The notes: generated by a model from the letters alone, not told the origin. A DNA stretch of 56,515 nt from Candidatus Peregrinibacteria bacterium CG_4_10_14_0_2_um_filter_38_24 (GCA_002792535.1 PFOM01000033.1:1-56515); one strand, 5' to 3'; positions 40,852 to 50,254 are shown, numbered from the stretch's first letter. A program made the numbers and translations.

Positions 40852-43224
40852 ATGTCAAAAAATTTAGTAATAGTTGAGTCCCCGGCAAAGGCAAAAACTA
40901 TATCAAGATTTCTAGGAAAGGATTATAAGGTATTGGCTTCTATGGGCCATGTTCGTGATTTGCCAAAATCAAGAACCGGAATAGATACAGAGCATGATTT
41001 TGAGCCGATGTATGCAGTTTCTCCGGATAAAAAGAAAGTTGTGACGGAGTTGAATAAAGAATTGGCAAAGGCAGATAAACTTTGGATCGCAACTGATGAG
41101 GACCGCGAAGGGGAAGCGATTGGATGGCATTTATTACAATGTTTGAAAGGTGCAAAAACTAAATTTAAAAAATCAAGAATTGTTTTTCATGAAATCACTG
41201 AGAATGCGATAAAAAAGGCTATCGAGAATCCTCGCGATATGGATCAAAACATTATTGATGCACAGCAAGCAAGAAGAGTTTTGGATAGACTTGTCGGTTA
41301 TGAATTGTCTCCACTTCTTTGGAAAAAAATCAGATATGGGCTTTCCGCAGGGCGCGTTCAGAGTGTTGCGGTTCGACTTGTTGTGGAAAGGGAACGTGAA
41401 ATTCAGGCGTTTAACCCCGATGAATATTGGAAAATAATTGGTGAGTTTGAAAAAAATTCCGGAAAAAAAGATGCACAAACTTTTTCTGCGGAACTTATTA
41501 AAAGAGGAGATGAAAAGGTTGAAATGAAAAATGAAAAACATACTACTGATATTTTGGAGGCTATTAAAGGTGCGACATATAAAGTGAAAAGTGTTGAGGA
41601 AAAAGATGTTTCGAGATCTCCGGCTGCACCATTTATCACTTCTACTTTGCAGCAAGAGGCTTCTCGTAAACTTAATTTTCCTGTGAAAAAAACGATGATG
41701 GTTGCGCAGGGACTTTATGAGGGAGTGGACGTTGGTAACGGGCAACATGGTCTTATTACTTATATGAGAACTGATAGTGTGAATTTGTCTGAATTTGCAC
41801 TCGATGGAATTCGAAAACAAATTGTGAAAGAGTATGGAGAAAAATATGCGTTATCTGAACCGCGTAAATTTAAAGGGAGAAAAAGTGCGCAAGAGGCGCA
41901 TGAGGCGATTCGTCCCGTGGATATCACTATTCATCCGAAAGATGTTGAGACAAAACTTACGAAAGATCAGGCGAGACTTTATGAATTGATTTGGAAACGT
42001 GCGATGGCTTGCCAAATGATGGATGCGATTTTGAGCAGAACAACTGTTGATATAGAAGCGGAAAAAGGTTCAACGGAGACGAATTATGTGTTTAGAGCGA
42101 ACGGTCAGGTTATAAAATTTCCCGGATTTATGGGGGTTTATATGGAAGGAAATGATTTGGAGGAAGAGGCTGAGGCGGTTGGTGATAGTATTTTGCCGAA
42201 ACTTGATGAAGGTGAAAAAGTTGATCTTGAAAAATTAGATCATTCCCAGCATTTTACTAAACCGCCGGCGAGATATACTGAAGCATCTTTGGTTAAAAAA
42301 CTTGAGAGTGAAGGCATCGGGCGACCGAGTACTTACGCTCCGACAATCTCTACAATTGTTGCGCGTGGGTATATTAAAAAGGAGGCGAAAGCTCTTTTGC
42401 CAACTGACGTTGCGATGGTTGTGACGGATATGTTGGTGGAAAATTTTCGAGAGATTGTGGATTATAAATTTACTGCGGAACTTGAAGAAAAATTGGATAA
42501 AATCGAGGAAGACAAATGTGAGTGGGTTCCCGTTATTCGTGAATTTTATGGACCGTTTCATAAAGCAATTGTAGAAAAAGATAAGACTCTAAAAAAAGAT
42601 GATTTGGTTAATGGAGAGAGTGATGAGGTTTGTGAAAAGTGTGGAGAAAAGATGATTGTGAAACTTGGAAGATTTGGGAAATTCTTGTCGTGTAGCGGTT
42701 ATCCAAAATGTAAAAATGCGCGACCTCTCGATAAAAATCTTGGAGAAGCGGCGATGAACGGAAGCGTAAATGTGAGTGATAAAAAACTTGATGAACTTGT
42801 TGAGGATGGAACATTGACGTCCGAACAAGCCAAAAAAATTGAAGAAAAAAATGAACAAATGGCGGACTATGAGAAAAAATTTAAAGATAAAAAGTGTGAA
42901 AAATGTGGGGAAAAAATGGCCGTGAAGACCGGAAGGTTTGGTGCGTTTTTGGGATGTAGTGGTTATCCAAAATGTAAAAATATTGTTTCGATTGTGATTT
43001 CTTCTGGAGTGAAATGCCCTACTTGTAAGAGTGGGCAGCTTATAGAAAGGCATACCAAAAAAGGTGGGCGTGTTTTTTGGGGATGCAATAAATATCCAAA
43101 ATGCAAATTTGCGACGTGGAGCAAGCCTATCGAAATAGACAAAAGTGGAGTGTTGATTGTTGAAGATAAGGAGGGGAATCATGTTCCTTATGTGGATACG
43201 AAAGGCGAGAAAGAAGAAGCATAA
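40852..43224 (+). CDS. topA: DNA topoisomerase I (type IA)
   Basis: Relaxes negative supercoils. 790 residues from the ATG at 40852 (MSKNLVIVESPAKAKTI); the longer frame from 40816 adds 12 unrelated residues. Toprim domain about 3-120 (ATDEDREGEAIGWHL). The active-site Tyr is in LITYMRTDSVNLSE near 303. Also seen are RVQSVAVRLVVERE and SAQEAHEAIRP. The C-terminus has three Cys4 zinc ribbons (CEKCGEKM..CSGYPKC twice, then CPTCKSGQ..CNKYPKC). Long palindromes lie on both sides of the gene. Confidence 0.97.
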   Translation: MSKNLVIVESPAKAKTISRFLGKDYKVLASMGHVRDLPKSRTGIDTEHDFEPMYAVSPDKKKVVTELNKELAKADKLWIATDEDREGEAIGWHLLQCLKGAKTKFKKSRIVFHEITENAIKKAIENPRDMDQNIIDAQQARRVLDRLVGYELSPLLWKKIRYGLSAGRVQSVAVRLVVEREREIQAFNPDEYWKIIGEFEKNSGKKDAQTFSAELIKRGDEKVEMKNEKHTTDILEAIKGATYKVKSVEEKDVSRSPAAPFITSTLQQEASRKLNFPVKKTMMVAQGLYEGVDVGNGQHGLITYMRTDSVNLSEFALDGIRKQIVKEYGEKYALSEPRKFKGRKSAQEAHEAIRPVDITIHPKDVETKLTKDQARLYELIWKRAMACQMMDAILSRTTVDIEAEKGSTETNYVFRANGQVIKFPGFMGVYMEGNDLEEEAEAVGDSILPKLDEGEKVDLEKLDHSQHFTKPPARYTEASLVKKLESEGIGRPSTYAPTISTIVARGYIKKEAKALLPTDVAMVVTDMLVENFREIVDYKFTAELEEKLDKIEEDKCEWVPVIREFYGPFHKAIVEKDKTLKKDDLVNGESDEVCEKCGEKMIVKLGRFGKFLSCSGYPKCKNARPLDKNLGEAAMNGSVNVSDKKLDELVEDGTLTSEQAKKIEEKNEQMADYEKKFKDKKCEKCGEKMAVKTGRFGAFLGCSGYPKCKNIVSIVISSGVKCPTCKSGQLIERHTKKGGRVFWGCNKYPKCKFATWSKPIEIDKSGVLIVEDKEGNHVPYVDTKGEKEEA

Positions 43225-43248
43225 ACCGGAAAGTTGATTTTGTCTCAC

Positions 43249-43440
43249 TTCAAATTTTTGTTGAAATTTATTAGCATGAACTGCAATATTATTTGTTCAG
43301 GCACGCTTCGCAAAGTCCATTTATTTGTGTTATTCTACGACGCAATGTCTCGAATAACACAAAACCATGCTAAAAGCTTCTAGGAATGCCTGAAAAATAA
43401 TATTACAGTTCACTTATTTAATTCCAAATAAATTTAGTTT
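43249..43440. repeat. Long imperfect palindrome downstream of topA
   Basis: Arms 43276-43303 and 43387-43413 pair with few mismatches (left ATGAACTGCAATATTATT). An inner perfect 9-base pair GTGTTATTC (43327-43335) / GAATAACAC (43352-43360) shares the same centre near 43344. The outer AAATTTATT also pairs. The left flank 43249-43272 repeats a 24-base block from the palindrome upstream of topA. The 263-base gap 43225-43487 otherwise holds only the terminator. Confidence 0.8.
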
Positions 43441-43443
43441 CAT

Positions 43444-43478
43444 AAAAAAGACCTCTCATTTTCTGAAAGGTCTTTTTT
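43444..43478. terminator. Bidirectional Rho-independent terminator
   Basis: AAAAAAGACCT (43444-43454) pairs with AGGTCTTTTTT (43468-43478). It can end the leftward lipoprotein transcript and rightward topA readthrough. Confidence 0.8.
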
Positions 43479-43487
43479 ATGTTTTGA

Positions 43488-43724
43488 TTATTTTGCTACG
43501 TCTTCTGCCGGAGCTTCTGCTGCAGGTGTTTCAACTGCTTCTACCGCAGGAGTTTCTTCTGTCTTTCCTCCTAATTGGCTTCCGATGTCTTTTGCTGTGT
43601 CAGTAACTCCTTGGTTTACTTCGTCTACAGCTCCTTGTAGTTTGTCTTTTACCCAAGAACAACCTGTGAAGAGAAGAGATGCTCCGATGATTGAAGCGAT
43701 GACAATTTTGTATGTTTTTTGCAT
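43488..43724 (-). CDS. Small lipoprotein with Ala/Glu/Pro-rich tail
   Basis: A 78-residue protein with signal peptide and lipobox LFTGC (Cys 22). A short amphipathic segment (VKDKLQGAVDEVNQGVTDTAKDIGSQLGG) and a low-complexity tail with repeated VEAVETPAAEAP follow. The start at 43724 is chosen because the in-frame ATG at 43772 adds 16 non-signal residues. The promoter is TTTACC (43785-43790), 16 bases, TAAAAT (43763-43768) on the minus strand. Function unknown. Confidence 0.75.
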   Translation of the reverse strand: MQKTYKIVIASIIGASLLFTGCSWVKDKLQGAVDEVNQGVTDTAKDIGSQLGGKTEETPAVEAVETPAAEAPAEDVAK

Positions 43725-43806
43725 ACTTGTTTGTTTAGAAAATAATGAGGGATTTCGGTGATATTTTAGCACTCTTCAGCTAAAGGTAAAGAGGAAATCT
43801 AAGTTC

Positions 43807-43834
43807 TTTACTTTTTTAGTGATAATTGTATAAT
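43807..43834 (+). promoter_or_regulatory. Promoter of the 981-residue surface protein
   Basis: TTTACT (43807-43812), 16-base spacer, TATAAT (43829-43834), 41 bases before the ATG at 43876. Confidence 0.55.
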
Positions 43835-43875
43835 TTTGTAAGACCTTTTTTTTAAGAAAAATAACGAATTTTAAT

Positions 43876-46821
43876 ATGAACTTCAAATTTCCTCGTTTTG
43901 TGTTTTTGGCTTTTATCTCAGCTGTTTTTGTGGCCAGTCCTTTTCTTTACGGATTGAATTCCGAAAATACGGTTTTTGCGGAAGGTGAAGTGGGTTGTAG
44001 TGGAAAAATTATTGGAAAAACTAAAGCTTCAAATCCAAATTTTGGACAAATTGATTTTGATTCTCATCCGAGTCCTTATTCTGATGCGAATAAAGTGACG
44101 AATCTTTCAATTGTCGGACTTGCGCCGGGGCTTGCTCCTGCGGATAGAAATCTTGCGGCATGTGTTGATGCCTCAAGTCCGCTTGTTCCTGATGAATATG
44201 CCGTGAAGGGTTTTGCGTGGAATACAAATCTTGGATTTTATTCTTTTTTCTGTGATGGAACGAAAAAAAATCAAGGGGTGGATTGTGGAGATTATGTCTA
44301 TGGAACGAAGATTGGCGTGGCTGACGGAACCGGAAAAAGACTTCTTTCCGGAAATGCGTGGAATCCATCTTTTGGGTATATGCAATTTTTTGGAGGGGGA
44401 GATATTCCCTATCAAGTTTCTGCGGATAACAACGGAAAACTTTCTGGATATGCATGGACGGAAGCCAAAGTTTGGGTTGATATGACTGGGGTTACTATAC
44501 AAATTCCGGGGAAAGAAATTGTGAAAGATGTTGTTGGGCCGTGCGACAAGACGCCATATGTTTGTATCGAGGTTTTGGATCCGGAGAAGGCGCTTGATAA
44601 AGTTTCCGGGCCTGCTGCAGGTGGTGGTGTTGATGGCAGTAATGGGGTTGGTGGAATTGGAATTGGGTATGGACAAGATGCTGATATAAAGGTGGCGAAT
44701 GGAGTGGATGAATATAAGATTGGCTTGTATTTGATGGAGGCGGATGGAGTTACGCCGATGAAGATTGAGAACTATACTGTCGGTCCTTTTACTTTTTCAT
44801 GGAGTGATACCGTGAAGATAAATCAGGAGGCAGGCAGTGATAAAAATGTAGGGACCAGTCTTAATTTAACGTCAGATCCATGGAATCAGGGAAAAGGTGG
44901 AATTATTTATAAACCTATTACTGTTAGCTTGAATGAGTTTACGGAGACGCCTGTTGGAAGTGGGTATTATGTTTTGAATAAAACCATAAAATCTTATGCT
45001 CCGACGACGGATATGAATATTTCATATACTACGAGCATGAAGCCAAATGTTATGTTTAAAAACGAAGTGTTTTTTAATAGTATGCATAGTTTTGCTGACA
45101 CAATTCCTACTGTTGAGCCGAACAGATTACAGCTTTCAAAAATAGATGTTCCGCTTAAAGATAAGGCTACGGGTTTTTCGCCTGTCGGATATACTTCGAT
45201 GGTATATCCAAATGGGAAGGATGGACTTTCTTTTCACTTTAGGCCTGCGGTTGAGGTGAGCACTCTTTATGCTGACAATAATCAAGATTCTATCACCGGA
45301 TTTAGGTCTATTCCTTTTACTTTCAAAGTCGGGGGAGTTAAGGATCCTGAATTGCAGGAGGTGGTGGCGAATGTTGAGTTTAAAATGGATTATGATCAAA
45401 CTGCGACGGCTGAGAATTGTTCTGCTGTTGGTGGTGGGTTTGAGATAAAGTTTGTGGATAATCAAAATAACGTGTATACATGGGGGGATGTGGGAACAAG
45501 TCCTTACGATTTTGAGCTTTCGGCGGCGGCGACATTGCCGGATTATGATGTTTTGAGTGATGAAGATAAGGCTGCGGCTAAGCCTTGTACTCAAGCAGTC
45601 GGGCCTACTCTTTATAGTATAGTGAAGTATGTTGTTGAAGGAAAAGCGGTGAGTTATTATTCAAATAAATTGCCTAGGATTGTAAGTGCCATTGCGAATC
45701 CTGTTGCGGTTGTACATGGAAATCTTTATGCGGCGAAAGCGTTTAGTCCAAGCGCTGATGTCGAGGTACAAGAGACCGGAAGCAAAAGTGTGAATATTTT
45801 GCGTGATGGTATTTATGAAAATATTAGTGGAAAAATTCCCGGAGCGAATTTGGAAAAAGATCCATATGTGAAGGTTGACAATACTAAAACGTGTACGATA
45901 GGGGATGATGGAGGGACAAGTGCGTGTAGCGGTCAGGCTGTCAGTAGTGCTATTCTTGAGGGAACTGTGGTTACTGTTTACAAGAATACGGATGTTCATA
46001 TAAAACTTTTAAATCCCTCTGCGTATAAAAATAATCAGACGATTGTAGTTATGAATGGGAATGTTTTTATAGATTCTGATATCTATAAAAATGCTTCAAA
46101 TACGGACAAAATGCAGATTATTGCGCTACGGTCGTATTCAGATGGATGCAATAAAGGAAATATTTATATAAATAGCGATGTGAAGAATATAAATGTGAAT
46201 GTGTTTACTGATTGTTCGGTTTTCTCTTATAAAACGGGAATGAGTTTTGATTCTGTGACAGGTATTCCGCAGTGGAGTGACTTTTCTGAGATGGTGGGGG
46301 TTTTGAATAAGCAGTTGAGGTGGCTGGGAAGTATTGCATCTCACAATACAGTGGGAGGTTCAGATTTGGATAAAGATCCGAAGGCTTTCGGAGAGTATCT
46401 TTTGGACGGATTTAGGTCGTGGTTGTTATTTGATCCTGTGACCCAAAAGTATCTCACGAGTGCAGATAAGCTTGCGATTCAGGCTTATGATTTGAATTAT
46501 TTGAGACTTTTCAAATTGTCTATTCAGACAAATGAGCTTGGAATGCCCGTGGATCAGAGTTGCCAGAAGGCGCTTAGTTTAGAGGAAATGTTGCAGATAA
46601 AACAGTATGCTGTGGGACTTGCGGATGACCCTGTTTATGGAGAAGGTGAAGTGGAATGTAACGGAATAGATGCTTTGTCGGCTTATGATGTTGAATCCGG
46701 AGCAGGAGATTTGATTGCGCCAATTGATGATACTACATTGGCGAAAGGACTTGGAGCGACTGATTTCGATCCTGTTTATGTTATCTTTTCTGCGTCGAGT
46801 TCGCCGATATTTAAGAATTAA
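43876..46821 (+). CDS. Large secreted surface protein with GxAW...G(F/Y) repeats
   Basis: A 981-residue protein with a signal peptide (about residues 1-36, FLAFISAVFVASPFLYGL). Three short related units lie between residues 110 and 205: VKGFAWNTNLGFYSFF, LSGNAWNPSFGYMQFF and LSGYAWTEAKVWVDM. I know this kind of motif from Patescibacteria surface proteins. The rest is beta-rich and low in Lys/Arg, with a Gly-rich patch (AAGGGVDGSNGVGGIGIGYG). Around residues 700-780 stretches such as VVMNGNVFIDSDIYKN resemble polymer-forming or beta-helix sequence. No anchor is visible at the C-terminus. Likely an envelope or pilus-like structural protein; unproven. Confidence 0.75.
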   Translation: MNFKFPRFVFLAFISAVFVASPFLYGLNSENTVFAEGEVGCSGKIIGKTKASNPNFGQIDFDSHPSPYSDANKVTNLSIVGLAPGLAPADRNLAACVDASSPLVPDEYAVKGFAWNTNLGFYSFFCDGTKKNQGVDCGDYVYGTKIGVADGTGKRLLSGNAWNPSFGYMQFFGGGDIPYQVSADNNGKLSGYAWTEAKVWVDMTGVTIQIPGKEIVKDVVGPCDKTPYVCIEVLDPEKALDKVSGPAAGGGVDGSNGVGGIGIGYGQDADIKVANGVDEYKIGLYLMEADGVTPMKIENYTVGPFTFSWSDTVKINQEAGSDKNVGTSLNLTSDPWNQGKGGIIYKPITVSLNEFTETPVGSGYYVLNKTIKSYAPTTDMNISYTTSMKPNVMFKNEVFFNSMHSFADTIPTVEPNRLQLSKIDVPLKDKATGFSPVGYTSMVYPNGKDGLSFHFRPAVEVSTLYADNNQDSITGFRSIPFTFKVGGVKDPELQEVVANVEFKMDYDQTATAENCSAVGGGFEIKFVDNQNNVYTWGDVGTSPYDFELSAAATLPDYDVLSDEDKAAAKPCTQAVGPTLYSIVKYVVEGKAVSYYSNKLPRIVSAIANPVAVVHGNLYAAKAFSPSADVEVQETGSKSVNILRDGIYENISGKIPGANLEKDPYVKVDNTKTCTIGDDGGTSACSGQAVSSAILEGTVVTVYKNTDVHIKLLNPSAYKNNQTIVVMNGNVFIDSDIYKNASNTDKMQIIALRSYSDGCNKGNIYINSDVKNINVNVFTDCSVFSYKTGMSFDSVTGIPQWSDFSEMVGVLNKQLRWLGSIASHNTVGGSDLDKDPKAFGEYLLDGFRSWLLFDPVTQKYLTSADKLAIQAYDLNYLRLFKLSIQTNELGMPVDQSCQKALSLEEMLQIKQYAVGLADDPVYGEGEVECNGIDALSAYDVESGAGDLIAPIDDTTLAKGLGATDFDPVYVIFSASSSPIFKN

Positions 46822-46870
46822 ATTTTAGTGTTCCTGCTTGGCGTTTTAGATCCCAAGTGTATTGTGGGTT

Positions 46871-48295
46871 TTACCAATCTGTAGAAATTTCCGGATGATT
46901 TTTTAATGCATTTGCCATTATTTTTTTCATTTCTTGAACTTTTTCGAGAGTTTTTGCTTCGAATCTGAGTGTCAAGTTTGGGCTTGTGTTTGAGGCGCGG
47001 ACGGCGGCCCATGAGTCTTCGTCAAAGTGTACGCGGACTCCGTCGATAGTTATGCAGTTGTAACTTTTTGTAAAGTAGGCGACCAATTCTTCGACTATTG
47101 CGAATTTTTTGTCGTCCGGGCATGGAACTTTTATTTCAGGTGTTGAGACTACGCGTGGGATGTCGTTGAACATTTGGGAAACCGGATGCGTGTGTTTGCC
47201 AATTATTTCTAAGATTTTTAATGCGGCTAAAAATGCGTCGTCGAAGCCATAATAATTCTCTGCGAAAAATAAATGGCCTGAAGTTTCTCCTCCAATGTCG
47301 GCATGTTCCTGTTTTATTTTTTCTTCGATAAAACTGTGGCCTGTTTTTGACATTATTGTTTCTGCACCGAAGTCTTTTAATTTATTTATAATCGCTTGGG
47401 AAAATTTTGTGTCAAAAACAACTTTTGGATTTTTTACTCGTTCCGTGAGGTCGCGAACCAGCATGAGTAAGACAAAATCCGCGCAATACATTTTTCCTTG
47501 TTCGTTTACAATTCCGACTCTGTCACCGTCTCCGTCAAATGCAATTCCGATGTCTGCGTGGTGCTCTAATACGGCTTTCATAAGGTCTTTCATGTTTGCT
47601 TCTTCTTCCGGATTGGCAGGGTGGTTTGGGAAATTTCCGTCAGGTTCGCAGAAAAGTTCGATCACTTCACAGTCAAAATTTCTTAGAAGTTCCGGTGCGA
47701 ATTTTCCGGCGACGCCATTTCCGGCATCGATTACTACGCGTGTTTTTTTATTTAAATGACTGATCGCTTTTGGTTTTGCTTTTGAAAGAAGGTCTTTCAT
47801 GTAAGGTGGCCATATGTCTTTTTTGTCTAGTGTTCCTTGTTTTTCTGACTTTGAAAATTTTTCGGATTGAATGATTTTTAGAATTTCTTGTAAATCTTCG
47901 CCGCAAATTGAGTGTGCGTTTTTTGCGACTGTTTTTATTCCGTTATATTCTTTTGGATTGTGACTTGCGGTGATGTTTGTGGCGCTGTCGAATGGCATTG
48001 CGCATGATGCCCAGTAGACCATTGGGGAAATAGATGCGCCGATGTCCGTGACGTCTAATCCACACTCTAGGACGCCTTTGATGAATGCGGCTTTCAGATC
48101 TTCACTGGTAAGTCTTATGTCGCAACCGACTGCCATATTTTTTGTTTGGTATTTTTCTTTTAAATATGTTGCTGTTCCAAGGCCTATCAAATATGCTATT
48201 TCGTTTGTGAGGTCAGCTTGTTGAGTTGCGTCTTTTGGCGCGGCTATGCCACGAATGTCGTATGCTCTAAAAATGTGCGGATTTAAATTTGTCAT
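46871..48295 (-). CDS. Phosphomannomutase/phosphoglucomutase
   Basis: Alpha-D-phosphohexomutase, 474 residues. It interconverts hexose 6- and 1-phosphates and so feeds sugar nucleotides for envelope glycans. Seen: the start HIFRAYDIRGIA, the phosphoserine loop NITASHNPKEYNGIK (near 105), the metal-binding DGDGDRVGIV (near 255), the sugar-binding GETSGHLFF, and the C-terminal phosphate-binding RASNTSPNLTLRFEA. This matches the bacterial ManB/AlgC type; sugar preference is not determinable. Last gene of the smpB-nadE-nadM group. Confidence 0.93.
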   Translation of the reverse strand: MTNLNPHIFRAYDIRGIAAPKDATQQADLTNEIAYLIGLGTATYLKEKYQTKNMAVGCDIRLTSEDLKAAFIKGVLECGLDVTDIGASISPMVYWASCAMPFDSATNITASHNPKEYNGIKTVAKNAHSICGEDLQEILKIIQSEKFSKSEKQGTLDKKDIWPPYMKDLLSKAKPKAISHLNKKTRVVIDAGNGVAGKFAPELLRNFDCEVIELFCEPDGNFPNHPANPEEEANMKDLMKAVLEHHADIGIAFDGDGDRVGIVNEQGKMYCADFVLLMLVRDLTERVKNPKVVFDTKFSQAIINKLKDFGAETIMSKTGHSFIEEKIKQEHADIGGETSGHLFFAENYYGFDDAFLAALKILEIIGKHTHPVSQMFNDIPRVVSTPEIKVPCPDDKKFAIVEELVAYFTKSYNCITIDGVRVHFDEDSWAAVRASNTSPNLTLRFEAKTLEKVQEMKKIMANALKNHPEISTDW

Positions 48296-48298
48296 GAT

Positions 48299-48838
48299 TT
48301 AGAATGAAGAATTGTTGTATTTTGTCTGATCCATTGTGTGTTGAATGATTTTTATTCTTGAAGGAATTTTCATTTTTTTCATTAAATCCGCGCAAGCTTT
48401 TGGCACATATTTTTCCCATTCAGTTTTTTCTTGCATTGCTTTTCTGATTTTTGTTGCGCTGATTTCGAATTTTCTTTTTAGATTTTTTATTTTTATTTTT
48501 TTGCCTATGTAACACGCTTTTACGATTTCAGAACCTGTGTAAACGGTGTCGTATGGCGGAACGTAAGTGTTTACGTGTTCAAACCAAAGATAGTAATTGT
48601 TTATATTTCTGACTGGAATGATTCTATATTTTTCAGCAGAGATTTTTGCTTCTTTCAAGGACTCATCTATGAGTTGAAATCTTTCACTCGCCGTCATTGG
48701 ATTTTCAGGGAGGAAGCTGTTTTCTGCGCTTCCGATAGCGATAATAACGCGATCGTTCTCTTTTAGGATTTCTTTTATTACTTCAAGATGACCCTTGTGG
48801 AAAGGTTGGAATCTTCCGATAAATAGGGCGGATTTCAT
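48299..48838 (-). CDS. Nicotinamide-nucleotide adenylyltransferase, NadM-like
   Basis: Makes NAD+ (or its deamido form) from the mononucleotide and ATP. The 179-residue nucleotidyltransferase has the GRFQPFHKGHLEVIKEIL start (the HxGH motif reads HKGH) and the C-terminal ISATKIRKAM motif. It also has SAENSFLPENPMTASERFQLI. This layout fits the archaeal-type NadM better than NadD. It lies directly beside nadE, forming a two-step NAD route, and 3 bases before the phosphohexomutase. Confidence 0.88.
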   Translation of the reverse strand: MKSALFIGRFQPFHKGHLEVIKEILKENDRVIIAIGSAENSFLPENPMTASERFQLIDESLKEAKISAEKYRIIPVRNINNYYLWFEHVNTYVPPYDTVYTGSEIVKACYIGKKIKIKNLKRKFEISATKIRKAMQEKTEWEKYVPKACADLMKKMKIPSRIKIIQHTMDQTKYNNSSF

Positions 48839-48864
48839 GATTAAATAATATTGAAAAACCTTTT

Positions 48865-49617
48865 TTAATTCAAGACTATAAGATGAGGTGGGTGTAATTT
48901 GTGCTGATTTATGTCTATTAATCTGAATATTTTGTGGACTAGATTTGGATTTATGCCTTTGTCGATGAGATTATCTTTTGTGAGTCCTCTTTCAACTTGA
49001 GCCAAAATCATGTCCATATCTTTGTATGTCATTCCGAGTTCTTCTTCGTCCGTTTGTCCCGGATAAAGCTCTGCGGATGGCGCTTTTGTAAGGAATTCAT
49101 CGGGAAGACCCAAGTGTTCCGCCAATTTGTAAACGTCTGTTTTTAGTAGGTCTCCGATGATTTCGATGTCTGCGGCAAGGTCTCCGTATTTTGTTCCGTA
49201 GCCCAAGAAAAGTTCGGTTTTATTTGAAGCTCCAATGACTAATGCGTTTTTTGTGTTTGCGAAATTATACATAACAGACATTCTTACTCGGGCTTTTACG
49301 TTGATTTGCGCGAGGTCGCTTGGTTGCCAAGGAAGGGCAAGAAAATCTGTCAGGAATTTGTTTATCGGGATTGTGAACATTTCCACTTTTAAAAATTGGC
49401 AAAGTGCTTTTGCGTGCATGTAATTTTCCTCCAAAGAAACGCCTTTTTCTGGCATCAAAAGTACCGTAACGTTTTCAGGGCCAAGTGCGTCGACAGTGAG
49501 TTTTAGCGCAACTGCGGAATCGATTCCGCCGCTAACTCCGATAACCGCTTTTTCGAATCCGTGAGTTTTGAAGTACTTGTGGATTTCCGCGAGAATTTTT
49601 GTGTAAATATTGTGCAT
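48865..49617 (-). CDS. nadE: NAD+ synthetase (ammonia-dependent type)
   Basis: Converts nicotinic acid adenine dinucleotide to NAD+ using ATP and ammonia. The 250-residue protein has the PP-loop VIGVSGGIDSAVAL near residue 24, NKTELFLGYGTKYGD, and DLLKTDVYKLAEHLGLPDEF..KAPSAELYPGQTDEEELGM. There is no N-terminal glutaminase domain, hence ammonia-dependent. It sits between smpB and nadM, with a 26-base gap to nadM. Confidence 0.95.
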   Translation of the reverse strand: MHNIYTKILAEIHKYFKTHGFEKAVIGVSGGIDSAVALKLTVDALGPENVTVLLMPEKGVSLEENYMHAKALCQFLKVEMFTIPINKFLTDFLALPWQPSDLAQINVKARVRMSVMYNFANTKNALVIGASNKTELFLGYGTKYGDLAADIEIIGDLLKTDVYKLAEHLGLPDEFLTKAPSAELYPGQTDEEELGMTYKDMDMILAQVERGLTKDNLIDKGINPNLVHKIFRLIDINQHKLHPPHLIVLN

Positions 49618-49679
49618 GTTTTTGAAAAGTTAAGAAAGGAGGTCAATATACATCACCGGATGGAAAATGAAAATGAAAA

Positions 49680-50153
49680 TTACTTGTAGCTTTTGACCGC
49701 TCTGTCTACTTCCAAGTCTTGTGCCCGTTTTTTTAGGGTTTCGCGCTTGTCGTAGAGTTTTTTGCCTTTGCAGATTCCGATTCGAAGTTTTATTAGGCCG
49801 ACTTTTGGATATAGTTCGAGTGGAATTATTGTGACTCCTTTTTGGTCGAGATTTTGCGCGAGGGTTGCGATTTCTTTTTTACTTAAAAGTAATTTTCTCG
49901 ATCTGACCGGATCTAATGTTTTTATGTCTGCGAATTTGTAATTTGAAACGTGTGCTTGTTTCAAAAATGCTTCGCCTCCTTCTATTGTTACAAATGAGCC
50001 CTTTAAATTTACCTGTGATTTTTTTATGGCTTTTACTTCAGGTCCATTTAGTACTACGCCTGCTTCGAAATTTTCTAAAATAATATAGTCGTGGAACGCT
50101 TTTTTATTTTTTGCGTAATAATTTTCTTGTTTATTTTTTGCTGTTTTTTTCAT
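49680..50153 (-). CDS. smpB: SsrA-binding protein
   Basis: Binds the tRNA-like end of tmRNA (gene at 22269) and brings it to stalled ribosomes. The 157 residues are the usual length. Seen: NKKAFHDYIILENFEAGVVLNGPEVKAIKKSQVNLKGSF, the KKEIATLAQNLDQKGVTIIPLELY core, and the basic C-terminal tail RETLKKRAQDLEVDRAVKSYK that enters the mRNA channel. First gene of the leftward group with nadE, nadM and the phosphohexomutase. Confidence 0.96.
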   Translation of the reverse strand: MKKTAKNKQENYYAKNKKAFHDYIILENFEAGVVLNGPEVKAIKKSQVNLKGSFVTIEGGEAFLKQAHVSNYKFADIKTLDPVRSRKLLLSKKEIATLAQNLDQKGVTIIPLELYPKVGLIKLRIGICKGKKLYDKRETLKKRAQDLEVDRAVKSYK

Positions 50154-50189
50154 TCGTGATTTGTGGTGGAAAAAGATATGTTTGAAAAA

Positions 50190-50218
50190 TTGCTTTTTAC
50201 CTTATTGAATTGTATTAT
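50190..50218 (+). promoter_or_regulatory. Promoter of the TMEM43-like gene
   Basis: TTGCTT (50190-50195), 17-base spacer, TATTAT (50213-50218). The transcript begins near 50225, supporting the start at 50255. The same bases include a minus-strand TATAAT (50214-50219) that may serve smpB. Confidence 0.55.
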
Positions 50219-50254
50219 ATTGTACAGTTATTTTTAATTTTAATCTATAAATAT

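Noticed and set aside
49630-49650. Shine-Dalgarno-like AGGAGG on the + strand between nadE and smpB
   Set aside because: No rightward reading frame follows; both neighbours run leftward.
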